From: Paucibacter_B soli
Lineage (GTDB): Bacteria; Pseudomonadota; Gammaproteobacteria; Burkholderiales; Burkholderiaceae_C
Assembly: GCF_037482845.1 (NCBI RefSeq)
Contig: NZ_JBBHJW010000001.1
Span: 930,001-994,000 of the forward strand
Length of the DNA stretch: 64,000 bases
Direction: 5' to 3'
The position numbers and the translations under genes are program-made. Positions 49,207-57,915 of this stretch are shown here, one piece after another (position 1 is the first letter of the stretch; each line of letters starts with the position of its first letter). The notes below the pieces were generated by a model. It did no database searches. It was not told the DNA's origin and saw only the letters and a list, made by a program, of their open reading frames with translations.

Positions 49207-50685
49207 TCAGAGCTGCGCCAGCCAGGCCGCCAGCGCGTCCAGCACCGGCCTGCCCTTCTCGGGGGCTGCGTCGTGGTTGAGCAGGGCCACCATCACCCAG
49301 GGCCGGCCGCCGGCGTCGTAGACATAGCCGGCCAGACCCACCACATTGCGCAGCGTACCGGTCTTCAGGCGCGCGCGCGCCTCGGCCGGCGTGCCCTTGA
49401 GGCGCCGACCCAGGGTGCCGTCCACCCCGGCCAACGGCAGGCTGCTGAGCAGCTCGGGCGCATAGGGGCCGCGCCAGGCCGCGGCCAGCATCGCGGCCAG
49501 GCTGGCGGGCGCGATGCGCTCGGTGCGCGACAGGCCCGAGCCGTTCTCCAGCACCAGCTCGGGCGCGGCGATGCGGTGTTCGGCCAGCCATTGCCGCACC
49601 TGGTCGGCGGCGGCCTCCTGGGTGCTGGCGAAGCTGGCGGCCTGCGGGTGCGCGGCGCCCAGGCTGAGAAAGGTCAGGCGCGTGAGCGCGTTGTCCGAGC
49701 GTTTCATCACGCCGCGCATCAGCTCGCCCAGTGGCCGGCCCGAGTGGCTTGCCAACAGGCGCGCGTGCGCGGGCGTGGCGCCCTCGCCCACCTCACCCGG
49801 CAGCGCGCCGCCCAGCTCCTGCCACAGCGCGCGCAGCGCGGCACCGGTCAGCAGCTGGCGGTCGAACACATTGATGGCCTGGCGCTGGCTGCAGTGGCGC
49901 GGAAAGGCACCGCGCAGCCGCAGCTGCCCGTCCTGCACCTCGGGCGGCAGCCAGTCGTCTTCCCAGTCCTGGCAGGCCCTGTCGCTGGGCTGCAGGCCGC
50001 TGGCATCCACGTTCAAGCCCGGCCAGGCGGGGCTCAGGCGCGCCTGCACCAGGCCCGCGCCGTCGGACTGCAGCGCCAGGTCCAGCAGGCTGCCGTTCAG
50101 ATGCAGGGCGTCCGGGATCACGTTGTAGGGGAACTCGGGCTGCTCGTCGAAGGGCGGCCGGCCCAGTTCGGGCCGCGCCGGCTGGAAGCGCGTGCGGTCC
50201 ACCACGATGCCGCCGCGCAGTTCGTGCAGGCCCTGTTCGCGCAGCTCGCGCAGCAGGCTGTGCAGCACGCCCCAGTCCAGCTCGGGGTCGGCGCCGCCGC
50301 GCAGATAGAGCGGGCCCTGCAGCACACCATCCTGCGGCGCCGCCGTGGCCAGCAATTCGGTGCGGCCGCGCTGGTTCGGGCCGAGCTTGTCCAGCGCCAC
50401 GATGGCCGTCACCAGCTTCATGGTGGAGCCGGTCTGCATCGCCGCATCGGCGCGCCAGCGCAGGCCACGGCCCGGCGCATCGAGCGGAAAGGCCACCACG
50501 CCCAGGCTCTGCTCGGGCAGGCCAGCGCGCTGCAGGGCCGCGCGCACCGGGGCGGGGAGTTCGTGGCTGGCGGGCGCCAGGGCGGCGCAGCCGCTCAGCA
50601 CCAGCGAGGCCATCAGCGACGCCGCCAGAGAGGCCGTCAGCAAGGTGGCAGCGCCGCGGCGCCGCATCGGGGGGAGGCAAGACAT
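49207..50685 (-). CDS. dacB: D-alanyl-D-alanine carboxypeptidase/endopeptidase, PBP4 type, lipoprotein
   Basis: 492 residues. Lipobox LSGC after MSCLPPMRRRGAATLLTASL and a hydrophobic stretch. Peptidase S13 motifs: Ser87-Thr-Met-Lys90 in QTGSTMKLVTAIV, SDN in KRSDNALTRL, and KTG in ARLKTGTLRNVVGLAGYV. S13 enzymes trim the last D-Ala and cut DD cross-links in the periplasm, producing peptides that DppA or AmpG can import. Lipidation is unusual for DacB. It is divergent from the TonB receptor at 50915 with the shared motif between them, about 97 bases from this start. Confidence 0.92.
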   Translation of the reverse strand: MSCLPPMRRRGAATLLTASLAASLMASLVLSGCAALAPASHELPAPVRAALQRAGLPEQSLGVVAFPLDAPGRGLRWRADAAMQTGSTMKLVTAIVALDKLGPNQRGRTELLATAAPQDGVLQGPLYLRGGADPELDWGVLHSLLRELREQGLHELRGGIVVDRTRFQPARPELGRPPFDEQPEFPYNVIPDALHLNGSLLDLALQSDGAGLVQARLSPAWPGLNVDASGLQPSDRACQDWEDDWLPPEVQDGQLRLRGAFPRHCSQRQAINVFDRQLLTGAALRALWQELGGALPGEVGEGATPAHARLLASHSGRPLGELMRGVMKRSDNALTRLTFLSLGAAHPQAASFASTQEAAADQVRQWLAEHRIAAPELVLENGSGLSRTERIAPASLAAMLAAAWRGPYAPELLSSLPLAGVDGTLGRRLKGTPAEARARLKTGTLRNVVGLAGYVYDAGGRPWVMVALLNHDAAPEKGRPVLDALAAWLAQL

Positions 50686-50781
50686 GGCCCCACTCTAGCG
50701 GCGCAAGCAGCCCGGCACAGCCGGCTCAAGCCCTGAGCGAGGGGGCCGCACGGGCGCGTTCCCCGGGGCGCATTCCCGCAG

Positions 50782-50810
50782 GTTATGAGGCTCGCACAAG
50801 CATTCATTGC
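50782..50810 (+). promoter_or_regulatory. Shared regulatory motif between dacB and a TonB receptor (GTTATG-N17-CATTGC)
   Basis: GTTATG at 50782-50787, 17 bases, CATTGC at 50805-50810. The flank GCATTCATTG matches the murQ copy (CCATTCATTG). It lies 105 bases before the receptor start and 97 bases before the divergent dacB start, so it may serve both. Confidence 0.55.
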
Positions 50811-50914
50811 GGGCAAAGCAACAAATGCGGCCGGCCCCTATGGCCCGGGAGCGCCGGCTACTCGATCATGGCGCCAAGCAGTCCCAACGTCGTTGTTGTT
50901 GAAGGAGAAGTGTC

Positions 50915-53761
50915 TTGAAGCTGACCCCCATCGCCCAATGCCTTGCCCGATGCCTTGCCCTGACGGGCCTGGCCGCCCCGCTGCTCGCCAGCGCCCAGTC
51001 CACCGCACCGGTGCAGAGGGTCGAGCGCGTCGAGATCACCGGCTCGAGCATCAAGCGCATCAAGGACGAAGGTTCGCTGCCGGTGCAGGTGATCTCTGCC
51101 GCGCAGCTGGAGCGCGCCGGCATCGTCACCGCCGAGCAGCTGATCTCCACCCTCACCTCCAACGGCAACGGTCTGGACAATATGGCCAGCCAATCGGACG
51201 TGGTGGCCGGCGACGCGCGCGGCAACAACGGCGCCAGCTTTGCCAATCTGCGCGGTCAGGGTTCGCGCAACACCCTGGTGCTGCTGAATGGCCGGCGTGT
51301 GGCATCGCATGGCCTCAACGGCACGGCGGTGAACCTCAACACCATCCCGATGACGGCGGTGGAGCGCATCGAAGTCCTCAAGGACGGCGCCTCGGCCATC
51401 TATGGCACCGACGCGATCGGCGGCGTCATCAACTTCATCCTGCGACGCGACCTCAGCGGCCTGCAGATGCAGGCCTTCAGCGACCTCACCACCGAGGGCG
51501 GTGGCCATATCTACCGCCTCTCCGCCAGCGGCGGCGTGGGCAATCTGGCCAGCGATGGCTACAACGCCATGTTCGCCGTGGCGCGCACCGAGAACGAGAT
51601 CCTCAAGGGCACGCAGCGCAGCGGCTTCGTCAACACCTTCCAGCCCGATCGCGGACTGTCGGTGGACACGCGCGGCACACCGGTGGCCACGGTGTTCGCA
51701 CGCGCAGGCCTGACCACCATCCTGAGCCCGAGCAGCTCGGGCGTGTTGCTGCCCGGCGGCACGCAACGCTACAACGGTATCAACCCGCTGGCCATGCCCG
51801 GCGGTGCGGGTTGCGCCAGCATGCCCAACTCGATGGCCTATGACGCCAAGCTCTGGGCCTCGCCCGGCACCGAATATGGCTGCGCCTGGGACACCGGCGT
51901 GTCCGCCACCTTGCAGCAGCCGGTGGAAAACACCAGCCTGGTCGCGCGCTTCAGCAAGTCGCTGGGCGAACACCTCTTCACCGCCGAGCTGGTGAGCGGC
52001 AAGGTGCATTCGTCCAAGTCATTCTCCGAGGTGCAGCTGATCTCCAGCGCCACCAACCGCTACCTCTACCCCAGCAGCGGCGCGTCCTACAACTCGGTGT
52101 TCAACGCGATTGCGCAGGTCTTCCCCAGCATCCTGCCCAACAAGGGCAACCCGATCGCCTTCCGCTGGCGCTGCATGGACTGCGGCCCGCGCCAGATCGA
52201 GACCGAGACCGAATCGCGCCGCATCTTTGCCGGCATCGACGGCCCCGTCGCCTTCCTCAAAGATTGGGACTACAAGGCCGGCCTGTCATCGGCCTTCAGC
52301 GAAGACAAGTCGACCCTGGGCACCGGCTACTACTACCGCGACGGCATGGTTGCCGCCATCGGCTCGGGCGCGCTGAACCCCTTTGCCATGCCAGGGCAGC
52401 AGACCGCTGCCGGCCTGAGCGCCCTGGCGGCGGCCTCGGCCAAGGGCCTGGCCCTGTATGGCGGCAAATTCACCGTGACCCAGGCCGACGCCTCGGCCAC
52501 CGGCCCCTTGTTCAAGCTGCCGGCCGGCGAGGTGATGGCCGCCGTGGGCATCGACGCCCGGCGCGAAAAGTTCAGCTTCAAGGGCGAGGACGGCGCCCCC
52601 AATGGCCAGGTCATCATCGCCGCGCCCTTTGACGGCAGCAATGCGGTGAACGGTGTGAAGCGCGACGTCAAAGCCATCTATGCCGAGTTGCTGGTGCCCA
52701 TCCTGAAGAACCTGGAGTTCACCGCCGCGGCGCGCACCGACGACTACACCGGCTTCGGCAAGTCCACCAACCCCAAGTTCTCGCTGCGCTACACGCCCAT
52801 GCAGGAAGTGCTGGTGCGCGGCTCCTACAACACCGGCTTCCGCGTGCCCACCTTCAGCCAGGCCCTCAACGGGCCGACCAAGGCGCCCTTCGACGGCAAG
52901 GACCTGGCCGACCCCAAGAGCTGCGCGAGCGGCGTGGTGAATCCCGCCGTGCCGGGCTGCGCGGCCGTGTTCCCGGACATCATCAGCGGCGGCAACAACG
53001 CACTCGGCCCCGAGACGGCCAAGAGCGGCACCGTCGGCATCGTGCTGAGCCCGTGGAAGGACACCTCCATCGGTCTTGACTGGTGGACCATCACCCGCAA
53101 CGACGCGATCCGCACGCCTTCGCTGACCGAGCTGAAGAGCAACTACGCGCTGTTCCAGGATCGCTTCTGGCGCGACGCCAGCGGCGCCCTGGTGGCGGTG
53201 GACCAGCGCTGGTTCAACGCCGGCGGCGCCAAGACCTCGGGCCTGGAACTCAACCTCGCCTCGGGCGGCAAGATCTTCGAGGGCCAATGGGCGGCCAGCC
53301 TGGATGGCAGCTATCTGCTGGACAAGAAGTCCCGCATCAGCAACAGCGACCCCTGGGGTCCGAGCCAGCTGGGCCAGTTCAACCGCTACGACGACCCCGG
53401 CATCCGCTGGAAGCATGTGGCCACGCTGGCCTACAGCCAGGGCCCCTGGGTCAACAGCCTGACCCAGCGCTACACCGGCGGCTACACCGACGCCGTGCTG
53501 CCGGGCGTAGCCAACGGCACGGTGACGCCGCCGAACTGGAGCGCCAAAGTCAAGCCCTACATCAGCTACGACTACTCGGTGACCTACAGCGGCATCAAGG
53601 ACCTGAGCGTCACGGTGGGCCTGAAGAACATCTTCGGCGCCAACCCGCCCTTCAGCGCCTACTACGACGCCGACCTGGGCTCGGGCAGCTCCTGGGATCC
53701 GCGCGTAGCCGACCCACGCGGCCGCTCGCTGACCATGCTGATGAAGTACGCGTTCAAGTGA
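50915..53761 (+). CDS. TonB-dependent receptor of the peptidoglycan island
   Basis: 948 residues from TTG 50915, chosen because GAAGGAG sits seven bases upstream and the product then begins with a good signal peptide (MKLTPIAQCLARCLALTGLA to LASAQ). Plug: VERVEITGSSIKRIKDEGSL, SFANLRGQGSRNTLVLLNGR, VERIEVLKDGASAIYGTDAI and GGVINFILRRDL. The barrel ends MLMKYAFK. The extracellular part has CMDCGPRQ and several Cys, suggesting disulfides. Because it shares a regulatory motif with murQ, the sugar kinase and dadA, its ligand may be a muropeptide or glycan fragment. Confidence 0.92.
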   Translation: MKLTPIAQCLARCLALTGLAAPLLASAQSTAPVQRVERVEITGSSIKRIKDEGSLPVQVISAAQLERAGIVTAEQLISTLTSNGNGLDNMASQSDVVAGDARGNNGASFANLRGQGSRNTLVLLNGRRVASHGLNGTAVNLNTIPMTAVERIEVLKDGASAIYGTDAIGGVINFILRRDLSGLQMQAFSDLTTEGGGHIYRLSASGGVGNLASDGYNAMFAVARTENEILKGTQRSGFVNTFQPDRGLSVDTRGTPVATVFARAGLTTILSPSSSGVLLPGGTQRYNGINPLAMPGGAGCASMPNSMAYDAKLWASPGTEYGCAWDTGVSATLQQPVENTSLVARFSKSLGEHLFTAELVSGKVHSSKSFSEVQLISSATNRYLYPSSGASYNSVFNAIAQVFPSILPNKGNPIAFRWRCMDCGPRQIETETESRRIFAGIDGPVAFLKDWDYKAGLSSAFSEDKSTLGTGYYYRDGMVAAIGSGALNPFAMPGQQTAAGLSALAAASAKGLALYGGKFTVTQADASATGPLFKLPAGEVMAAVGIDARREKFSFKGEDGAPNGQVIIAAPFDGSNAVNGVKRDVKAIYAELLVPILKNLEFTAAARTDDYTGFGKSTNPKFSLRYTPMQEVLVRGSYNTGFRVPTFSQALNGPTKAPFDGKDLADPKSCASGVVNPAVPGCAAVFPDIISGGNNALGPETAKSGTVGIVLSPWKDTSIGLDWWTITRNDAIRTPSLTELKSNYALFQDRFWRDASGALVAVDQRWFNAGGAKTSGLELNLASGGKIFEGQWAASLDGSYLLDKKSRISNSDPWGPSQLGQFNRYDDPGIRWKHVATLAYSQGPWVNSLTQRYTGGYTDAVLPGVANGTVTPPNWSAKVKPYISYDYSVTYSGIKDLSVTVGLKNIFGANPPFSAYYDADLGSGSSWDPRVADPRGRSLTMLMKYAFK

Positions 53762-53790
53762 GGTAGCCGGGCCATAGTGCCATCGGCATG

Positions 53791-53814
53791 ACAAAGGGCC
53801 GCCAGGCCCTTTGT
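53791..53814 (+). terminator. Hairpin terminator after the TonB receptor
   Basis: Ten perfect base pairs ACAAAGGGCC/GGCCCTTTGT with a four-base loop, 29 bases after the receptor stop. The 3' arm ends TTTGT and is followed by CCATTT, a short T tract only. Confidence 0.7.
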
Positions 53815-53870
53815 CCATTTGCGTGTCGACAACTGCTAGCATGGGGCGACCATCCTGGCGAGCACCATCC

Positions 53871-54605
53871 ATGGCAGACAAGCCCCGAACGTCGCTGACG
53901 CCGCTGGCGCTGCTGCTACTGCTGACTGGCCTGCGCTGCGGCGCGGCAGGTGCAGAGCCGCTGACCATCTATATGGATGCGACCCCCGAGCTGATAGGCA
54001 GCCCGGACAAGGGCCGCACCATCGTGGGGCCGGCGGCCGACGCGCTGCGAAAGATCGCCCAGCACGCCGGGCTGTCAATTCAGTTGCAACTGGCACCGCT
54101 GGCCCGATCCAGCATCGAGGCAGCCACACGGCCCAACACCTGCGTGGCCGGCCTGGCACAGGACGCGCAGCGCCTGTCCGACTACAAATGGGCCGGACCG
54201 GTGAGCCACTCGCGCCAGGTGATCTACGCCCGGCACGACACGAGCCGCAGGATCGCCTCGGCGCAGGATCTGCAAGGCGCGCGCATTGGCGTGATGCGCG
54301 GCAGCCAGCCGGCCGGCTGGCTGAGCGAACAGGGCCTGAACCCACTGCAGCTGCCCTATAACCAGAACGGCTTGCAGATGTTGAACAGCGGACGCATCGA
54401 CTTCTGGGCCGTGCATGAACTCAACGCCCAAGTCCTCATCAAGCGCAGCGATGCGCCCGCGCCGCAGCTGGTCTATGTGATCCGCGAGGTGCAGACCTTT
54501 CTCGCCTGCCACCCCCAGCTGCCCGACGAGACCATGGCACGCCTGACGCAGGGCATCGCCGAAGTCACCAGGCAGGGCGGGCTGGCGTTTGCCGGACTGA
54601 AGTAG
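53871..54605 (+). CDS. Periplasmic amino-acid-type binding protein (SBP family 3), second copy
   Basis: 244 residues from ATG 53871. Signal peptide DKPRTSLTPLALLLLLTGLR to about GAAGA. SBP-3-like features: LTIYMDATPELIGSPDKGR, KIAQHAGLSIQLQLAPLAR, LQGARIGVMRGSQPAGWLSE and SGRIDFWAVHELNAQVLIK. TGCTAGCAT at about 53834-53842 could be an extended -10, which would exclude the longer frame. Like the gene at 48359 it has no permease partner. It is convergent with the cytoplasmic LD-carboxypeptidase, 16 bases apart. Confidence 0.72.
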   Translation: MADKPRTSLTPLALLLLLTGLRCGAAGAEPLTIYMDATPELIGSPDKGRTIVGPAADALRKIAQHAGLSIQLQLAPLARSSIEAATRPNTCVAGLAQDAQRLSDYKWAGPVSHSRQVIYARHDTSRRIASAQDLQGARIGVMRGSQPAGWLSEQGLNPLQLPYNQNGLQMLNSGRIDFWAVHELNAQVLIKRSDAPAPQLVYVIREVQTFLACHPQLPDETMARLTQGIAEVTRQGGLAFAGLK

Positions 54606-54621
54606 GCATAGGGCCCCTAAC

Positions 54622-55527
54622 TCAGGCGCGCAGGCAGCGCCCCTGCACGTCCAGCGTTAGCGTCACGCCCAGCGGCAGCGCCACATTGGGGCAGCAATGC
54701 CCGCTGGGCCAGCCGGCCAGGATGGGCTTGCCGAGCCGCGGCAGGTAGTCGGCCAGCACGGCGTCGGGGGCCTCGGCCGCATCGCTGAAGCTGCCGATCA
54801 GAAAGCCCGCGGCGGCGTCCAGCACGCCGGCCAGGCGCAGCTGGGCCAGGTAGCGGTCGACGCGGTAGGGCTCCTCGGCAATGTCTTCGAGGAACAGGAT
54901 GGCGCCGCGCGCATCGGGCATCCAGGGCGTGCCCAGGCTGGAGGCCAGCACCGCGAGGTTGCCGCCGATCAGCCGGCCGCGCGCGCTGCCGCCCTGGCTG
55001 AGCGGCTGCGCAGCAAGCCCGGCGGGGGCCAGCACATCGCCCGCGCGCAGGCCGCGCTGCAGTTGCGCGGCAAGCTGGAGGGCATCGTCCATGCCACCGG
55101 GCTTGAGCCAATCCGAGGCCGGCATCGGCGCATGCCAGGAAGGCAGGCCGAGGCGATCGAGCGCGCCGTGCAGCGAGGTGATGTCGCTGTAGCCGATCAG
55201 CGGCTTGGGGTGGCGCCGCAGCAGCTCCAGGTCCAGGCCATCGAGCAGGCGGATGCAGCCATAGCCACCGCGCAGGCACAGCAGGGCATCGACCTCGGGG
55301 TCGGCAAAAGCGCCATGCAGATCGGCCAGGCGCTGCGCGTCGGCGGCGGCAAGATGGCCCAGTGCGACCGGGCCGGCGCAGCCGGGAAAGAGCTTGGCGC
55401 GAAAGCCCAGCTGCTCGATCAGCGGCGCCAGCTGTTCCAGCACGCCCGGCTTGGGTGGCCCGGCGGGCGCCACCACGCCCAGGCAGGCGCCGGCCGGCAG
55501 CGGCTGCAGCAGAAATGACTCGTTCAA
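54622..55527 (-). CDS. ldcA: Cytoplasmic muramoyltetrapeptide LD-carboxypeptidase (S66 family)
   Basis: 301 residues from TTG 55527, whose TTGA overlaps the stop of the preceding hydrolase gene. It has no signal peptide. Catalytic triad: Ser114 in LIGYSDITSLHG, Glu in FLEDIAEEPYRVDR, His in PSGHCCPNVALP; RGGYGCIRLLDGLDL is the family block before the nucleophile. LdcA turns imported tetrapeptides into tripeptide plus D-Ala, feeding dadA in the same operon. It is the second S66 enzyme in the window; the other is exported. Confidence 0.92.
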   Translation of the reverse strand: MNESFLLQPLPAGACLGVVAPAGPPKPGVLEQLAPLIEQLGFRAKLFPGCAGPVALGHLAAADAQRLADLHGAFADPEVDALLCLRGGYGCIRLLDGLDLELLRRHPKPLIGYSDITSLHGALDRLGLPSWHAPMPASDWLKPGGMDDALQLAAQLQRGLRAGDVLAPAGLAAQPLSQGGSARGRLIGGNLAVLASSLGTPWMPDARGAILFLEDIAEEPYRVDRYLAQLRLAGVLDAAAGFLIGSFSDAAEAPDAVLADYLPRLGKPILAGWPSGHCCPNVALPLGVTLTLDVQGRCLRA

Positions 55528-56615
55528 GAGTCGGACTCCAGCCAGGGCTTGAGCCCGGCATCGATGGCCGCGCCCAGCGCCGCCAGGCGCGCTTCGGGCA
55601 CGCCGTAGCGCGAACCGAGGTTGCTGAGCATGGCGATCAGATAGTGGCGGCGCTGCGGCGCGATGCCGCGCACGATGCCGGCGTCGGAGGCGTAGTTCTC
55701 GGTCGTGCCGGTCTTGTGCGCGAAGCGCAGCTCGGCCATCAGACTGTCTGGCATCAGCACACGCAGGGTCTGCGCCTCCAGCGCGCGCAAGACCTGACCC
55801 CGGCTCGCCGCGCTGAGCCGCGGCGCACGTGCCGGCAGCCAGGGCGCCGCGGGCGCATCGGGGTCCAGCCACCAGAGCAGGCGCACCGTGTCCCAGGCCG
55901 TCATCTGCAGCTGGCCCACGCCGGCGCCGGCGGCATTGCCCCAGCCGCCATCGGGCCGGGTATTGGCCAGGCGCAGCGTCGGCAGGCCCAGCTGCGCAAA
56001 CAGCAGGTGCAGCTCGTTATGGCATTCGCCCAGCGCGTCGCGGCGGATCGCGCCGATCGCATGCAGATGCGCCACCAGGGCCGAGGTGGCGGTGTTGCAG
56101 CTGATCGCCGTCATGTCCAGCGCCCAGTCGCTCACCGGCCGGCACTGCCCCTCGAAAGACACAGGCGCATCCCAGCGGCTGCGGCCCTGGTCAATCAGCC
56201 AGGCCAGCCCCACCAGCACCATCAGCTTCAGCAGCGAGGCCGGATAGGGCGCCACCAGCGTGGGGCCGCTGTCGCCATGCAGGGGCAGCCAGTCCAGGCG
56301 CTGCCAGTCGGACTCGGGCAGCCAGGCGATCGAGCGGCCCTGACCATCCTGTTGATCGGCCAGCAGGCGCATGCCCTGCAGCGCGCCCGCCCCGGCCGCC
56401 ATGCCTGCCACCAGGCCCAGCGGATGCGCGCGCGAGAACAGCACGTTGGCAAACAGGGCCGGCGCGCCGCCGGCCGGGAAACAGGCCACCGCCAGATCGA
56501 TGCTGGGGAAATGGCGCAGCGGCCGGCCGCCATCGAGCGGGTCGGGCGTGGCGCCGAAGTCCTGTGCCAGCACCGCGCGGCGCAGCAGTTCGGCCAGATC
56601 AGCACTTGAATTCAT
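55524..56615 (-). CDS. Beta-lactamase-fold serine hydrolase without signal peptide
   Basis: 363 residues. Active-site motifs of class A beta-lactamases and DD-peptidases: Ser127-Leu-Leu-Lys130 (YPASLLKLMVLVG), Ser172-Cys-Asn174 (ISCNTATSAL) and KTG in RFAHKTGTTENYASDAG. The N-terminal 120 residues are an extra domain and there is no export signal, which is unusual because these enzymes normally work outside the cytoplasm. Between dadA (ATGA overlap) and ldcA, it probably hydrolyses an imported D-residue peptide or ester. Start ATG 56615. A repeated word copy lies at 55788-55798, in frame. Confidence 0.75.
   Translation of the reverse strand: MNSSADLAELLRRAVLAQDFGATPDPLDGGRPLRHFPSIDLAVACFPAGGAPALFANVLFSRAHPLGLVAGMAAGAGALQGMRLLADQQDGQGRSIAWLPESDWQRLDWLPLHGDSGPTLVAPYPASLLKLMVLVGLAWLIDQGRSRWDAPVSFEGQCRPVSDWALDMTAISCNTATSALVAHLHAIGAIRRDALGECHNELHLLFAQLGLPTLRLANTRPDGGWGNAAGAGVGQLQMTAWDTVRLLWWLDPDAPAAPWLPARAPRLSAASRGQVLRALEAQTLRVLMPDSLMAELRFAHKTGTTENYASDAGIVRGIAPQRRHYLIAMLSNLGSRYGVPEARLAALGAAIDAGLKPWLESDS
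55788..55798 (-). repeat. Dispersed word GTCAGGTCTTG, copy in the beta-lactamase-fold gene
   Basis: Exact copy on the minus strand preceded by GGG, encoding part of RGQVLRAL. Confidence 0.6.
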
Positions 56616-57883
56616 GGGGTGGCTAGTTGCAGCCCATCCAGGCTCAATGGGCTCGCGCGGCCCGACACCAGCTCGGCCACGATGCGCGCCGAACCGAAGG
56701 AAAAGGTGAAACCCAATGCACCATGGCCCACATTGAGCCACAGCCCGGGCACCGGCGTGGCGCCCAGCAGCGGCGCACCGCTGGGCGTGGCGGGGCGCAG
56801 GCCGGCCCAGGTCTCGGCGCTATCGTAATCGGCGGCGCGCGGGAACATGGCGCGCACCGCACGCTGCAGCGAGGCGATGCGGCCGGGGTCGATGCGCGCA
56901 TCCTCGCCCACCAGATCCACCATCGCGGCAACGCGCAGCTGCGCGCCGATGCGCGCATAGAGGATTTTTTTCTCGAAGTCGGTCACGCTCACCACCGGCG
57001 GCAGATGGTCGGCGGCGATCGGCGCGGTCAGGCTGTAGCCCTTGAGCGGGTAGATCGGCAGCCTGATGCCCAGCTCGGCCGCCAGGGCACGGCTTTGCAG
57101 GCCGGCGGCGAGCACGAACTCGTCGCCAGCGATCTCGCCGGCCTCGCAGCGCAAGCCCACCACGCGGCCCTGGCGCCGCACAAAGCCCTGCACCTCGGCA
57201 TGCACAAAAGCACGGAAGTTGGGGTGCGAACGCAGGCGTTCGGCCAGCGCCAGCGCGAGCGCATGGCAGTCGGCCACCGCCTCGCCCTCGGTGAAGATGC
57301 CGCCCGCCAGCTGGGCCGGGCTGTGCGCCAGTGCCGGCTCCAGGGCCACGCATTCGGCGTGGCTGAGCGCGCGCTCGGCGGCATCGCCGGCGGCCCGCAC
57401 GCGCGCCGCGACGCGGCCGAATTCCGCGGGCTGCCGGTAGAGCACCAGCTTGCCGGGGCTGCGCAGGGCGATCGCGTCGAGCCGGGTCTCGGCCTGCAGC
57501 TGCGCAAACGCGGTCTGGCTGTAGGCGCCCAGCGCCAGCAGGCGCGCGGTGGTGCGCCGGTTCACCGGCCCACGGCATTTGGCCAGGAAGGCGGCCAGCC
57601 AGCTCCATTGCTGCCAGCTGGCCTCGGGCTTGAAGCGCAGCGGGCCGTCGGGATCGAGCAGCCAGCGCAAGGCCTTCAAGGGCACGCCCTCATCCGCCAG
57701 CGGCGAGACATAACGGTAGCTGAGCTGCCCGCCATTGGCGCGGCTCGCGCCATTCGCCAGCGCCGCTTCGCGCTCCACCAGGCTGACCCGGTGGCCGGCC
57801 TCGGCCAGGCACCAGGCGCTCGTCAGACCGACGATGCCGCCGCCTATCACCACCACATGCTTGCTGCTGCTCATCATCGACAT
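56612..57883 (-). CDS. dadA: D-amino acid dehydrogenase (DadA family)
   Basis: 423 residues, FAD-dependent. Dinucleotide fold at residues 9-37 (VVVIGGGIVGLTSAWCLAEA), GGQLSYRYVSPLAD after it, and C-terminal TWAGLRPATPSGAPLLGATP then LWLNVGHGALGFTFSFGSAR, the DadA signature. DadA oxidises D-Ala and other D-amino acids to keto acids and passes electrons to the respiratory chain at the inner membrane. It heads dadA-hydrolase-ldcA, which fits use of D-Ala freed from stem peptides. Promoter carries the shared motif. The dadX racemase usually next to dadA is absent. Confidence 0.92.
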   Translation of the reverse strand: MSMMSSSKHVVVIGGGIVGLTSAWCLAEAGHRVSLVEREAALANGASRANGGQLSYRYVSPLADEGVPLKALRWLLDPDGPLRFKPEASWQQWSWLAAFLAKCRGPVNRRTTARLLALGAYSQTAFAQLQAETRLDAIALRSPGKLVLYRQPAEFGRVAARVRAAGDAAERALSHAECVALEPALAHSPAQLAGGIFTEGEAVADCHALALALAERLRSHPNFRAFVHAEVQGFVRRQGRVVGLRCEAGEIAGDEFVLAAGLQSRALAAELGIRLPIYPLKGYSLTAPIAADHLPPVVSVTDFEKKILYARIGAQLRVAAMVDLVGEDARIDPGRIASLQRAVRAMFPRAADYDSAETWAGLRPATPSGAPLLGATPVPGLWLNVGHGALGFTFSFGSARIVAELVSGRASPLSLDGLQLATP

Positions 57884-57915
57884 GCCGGCAGCTTAGGGAT
57901 TCGGGCCGCGGCCAG

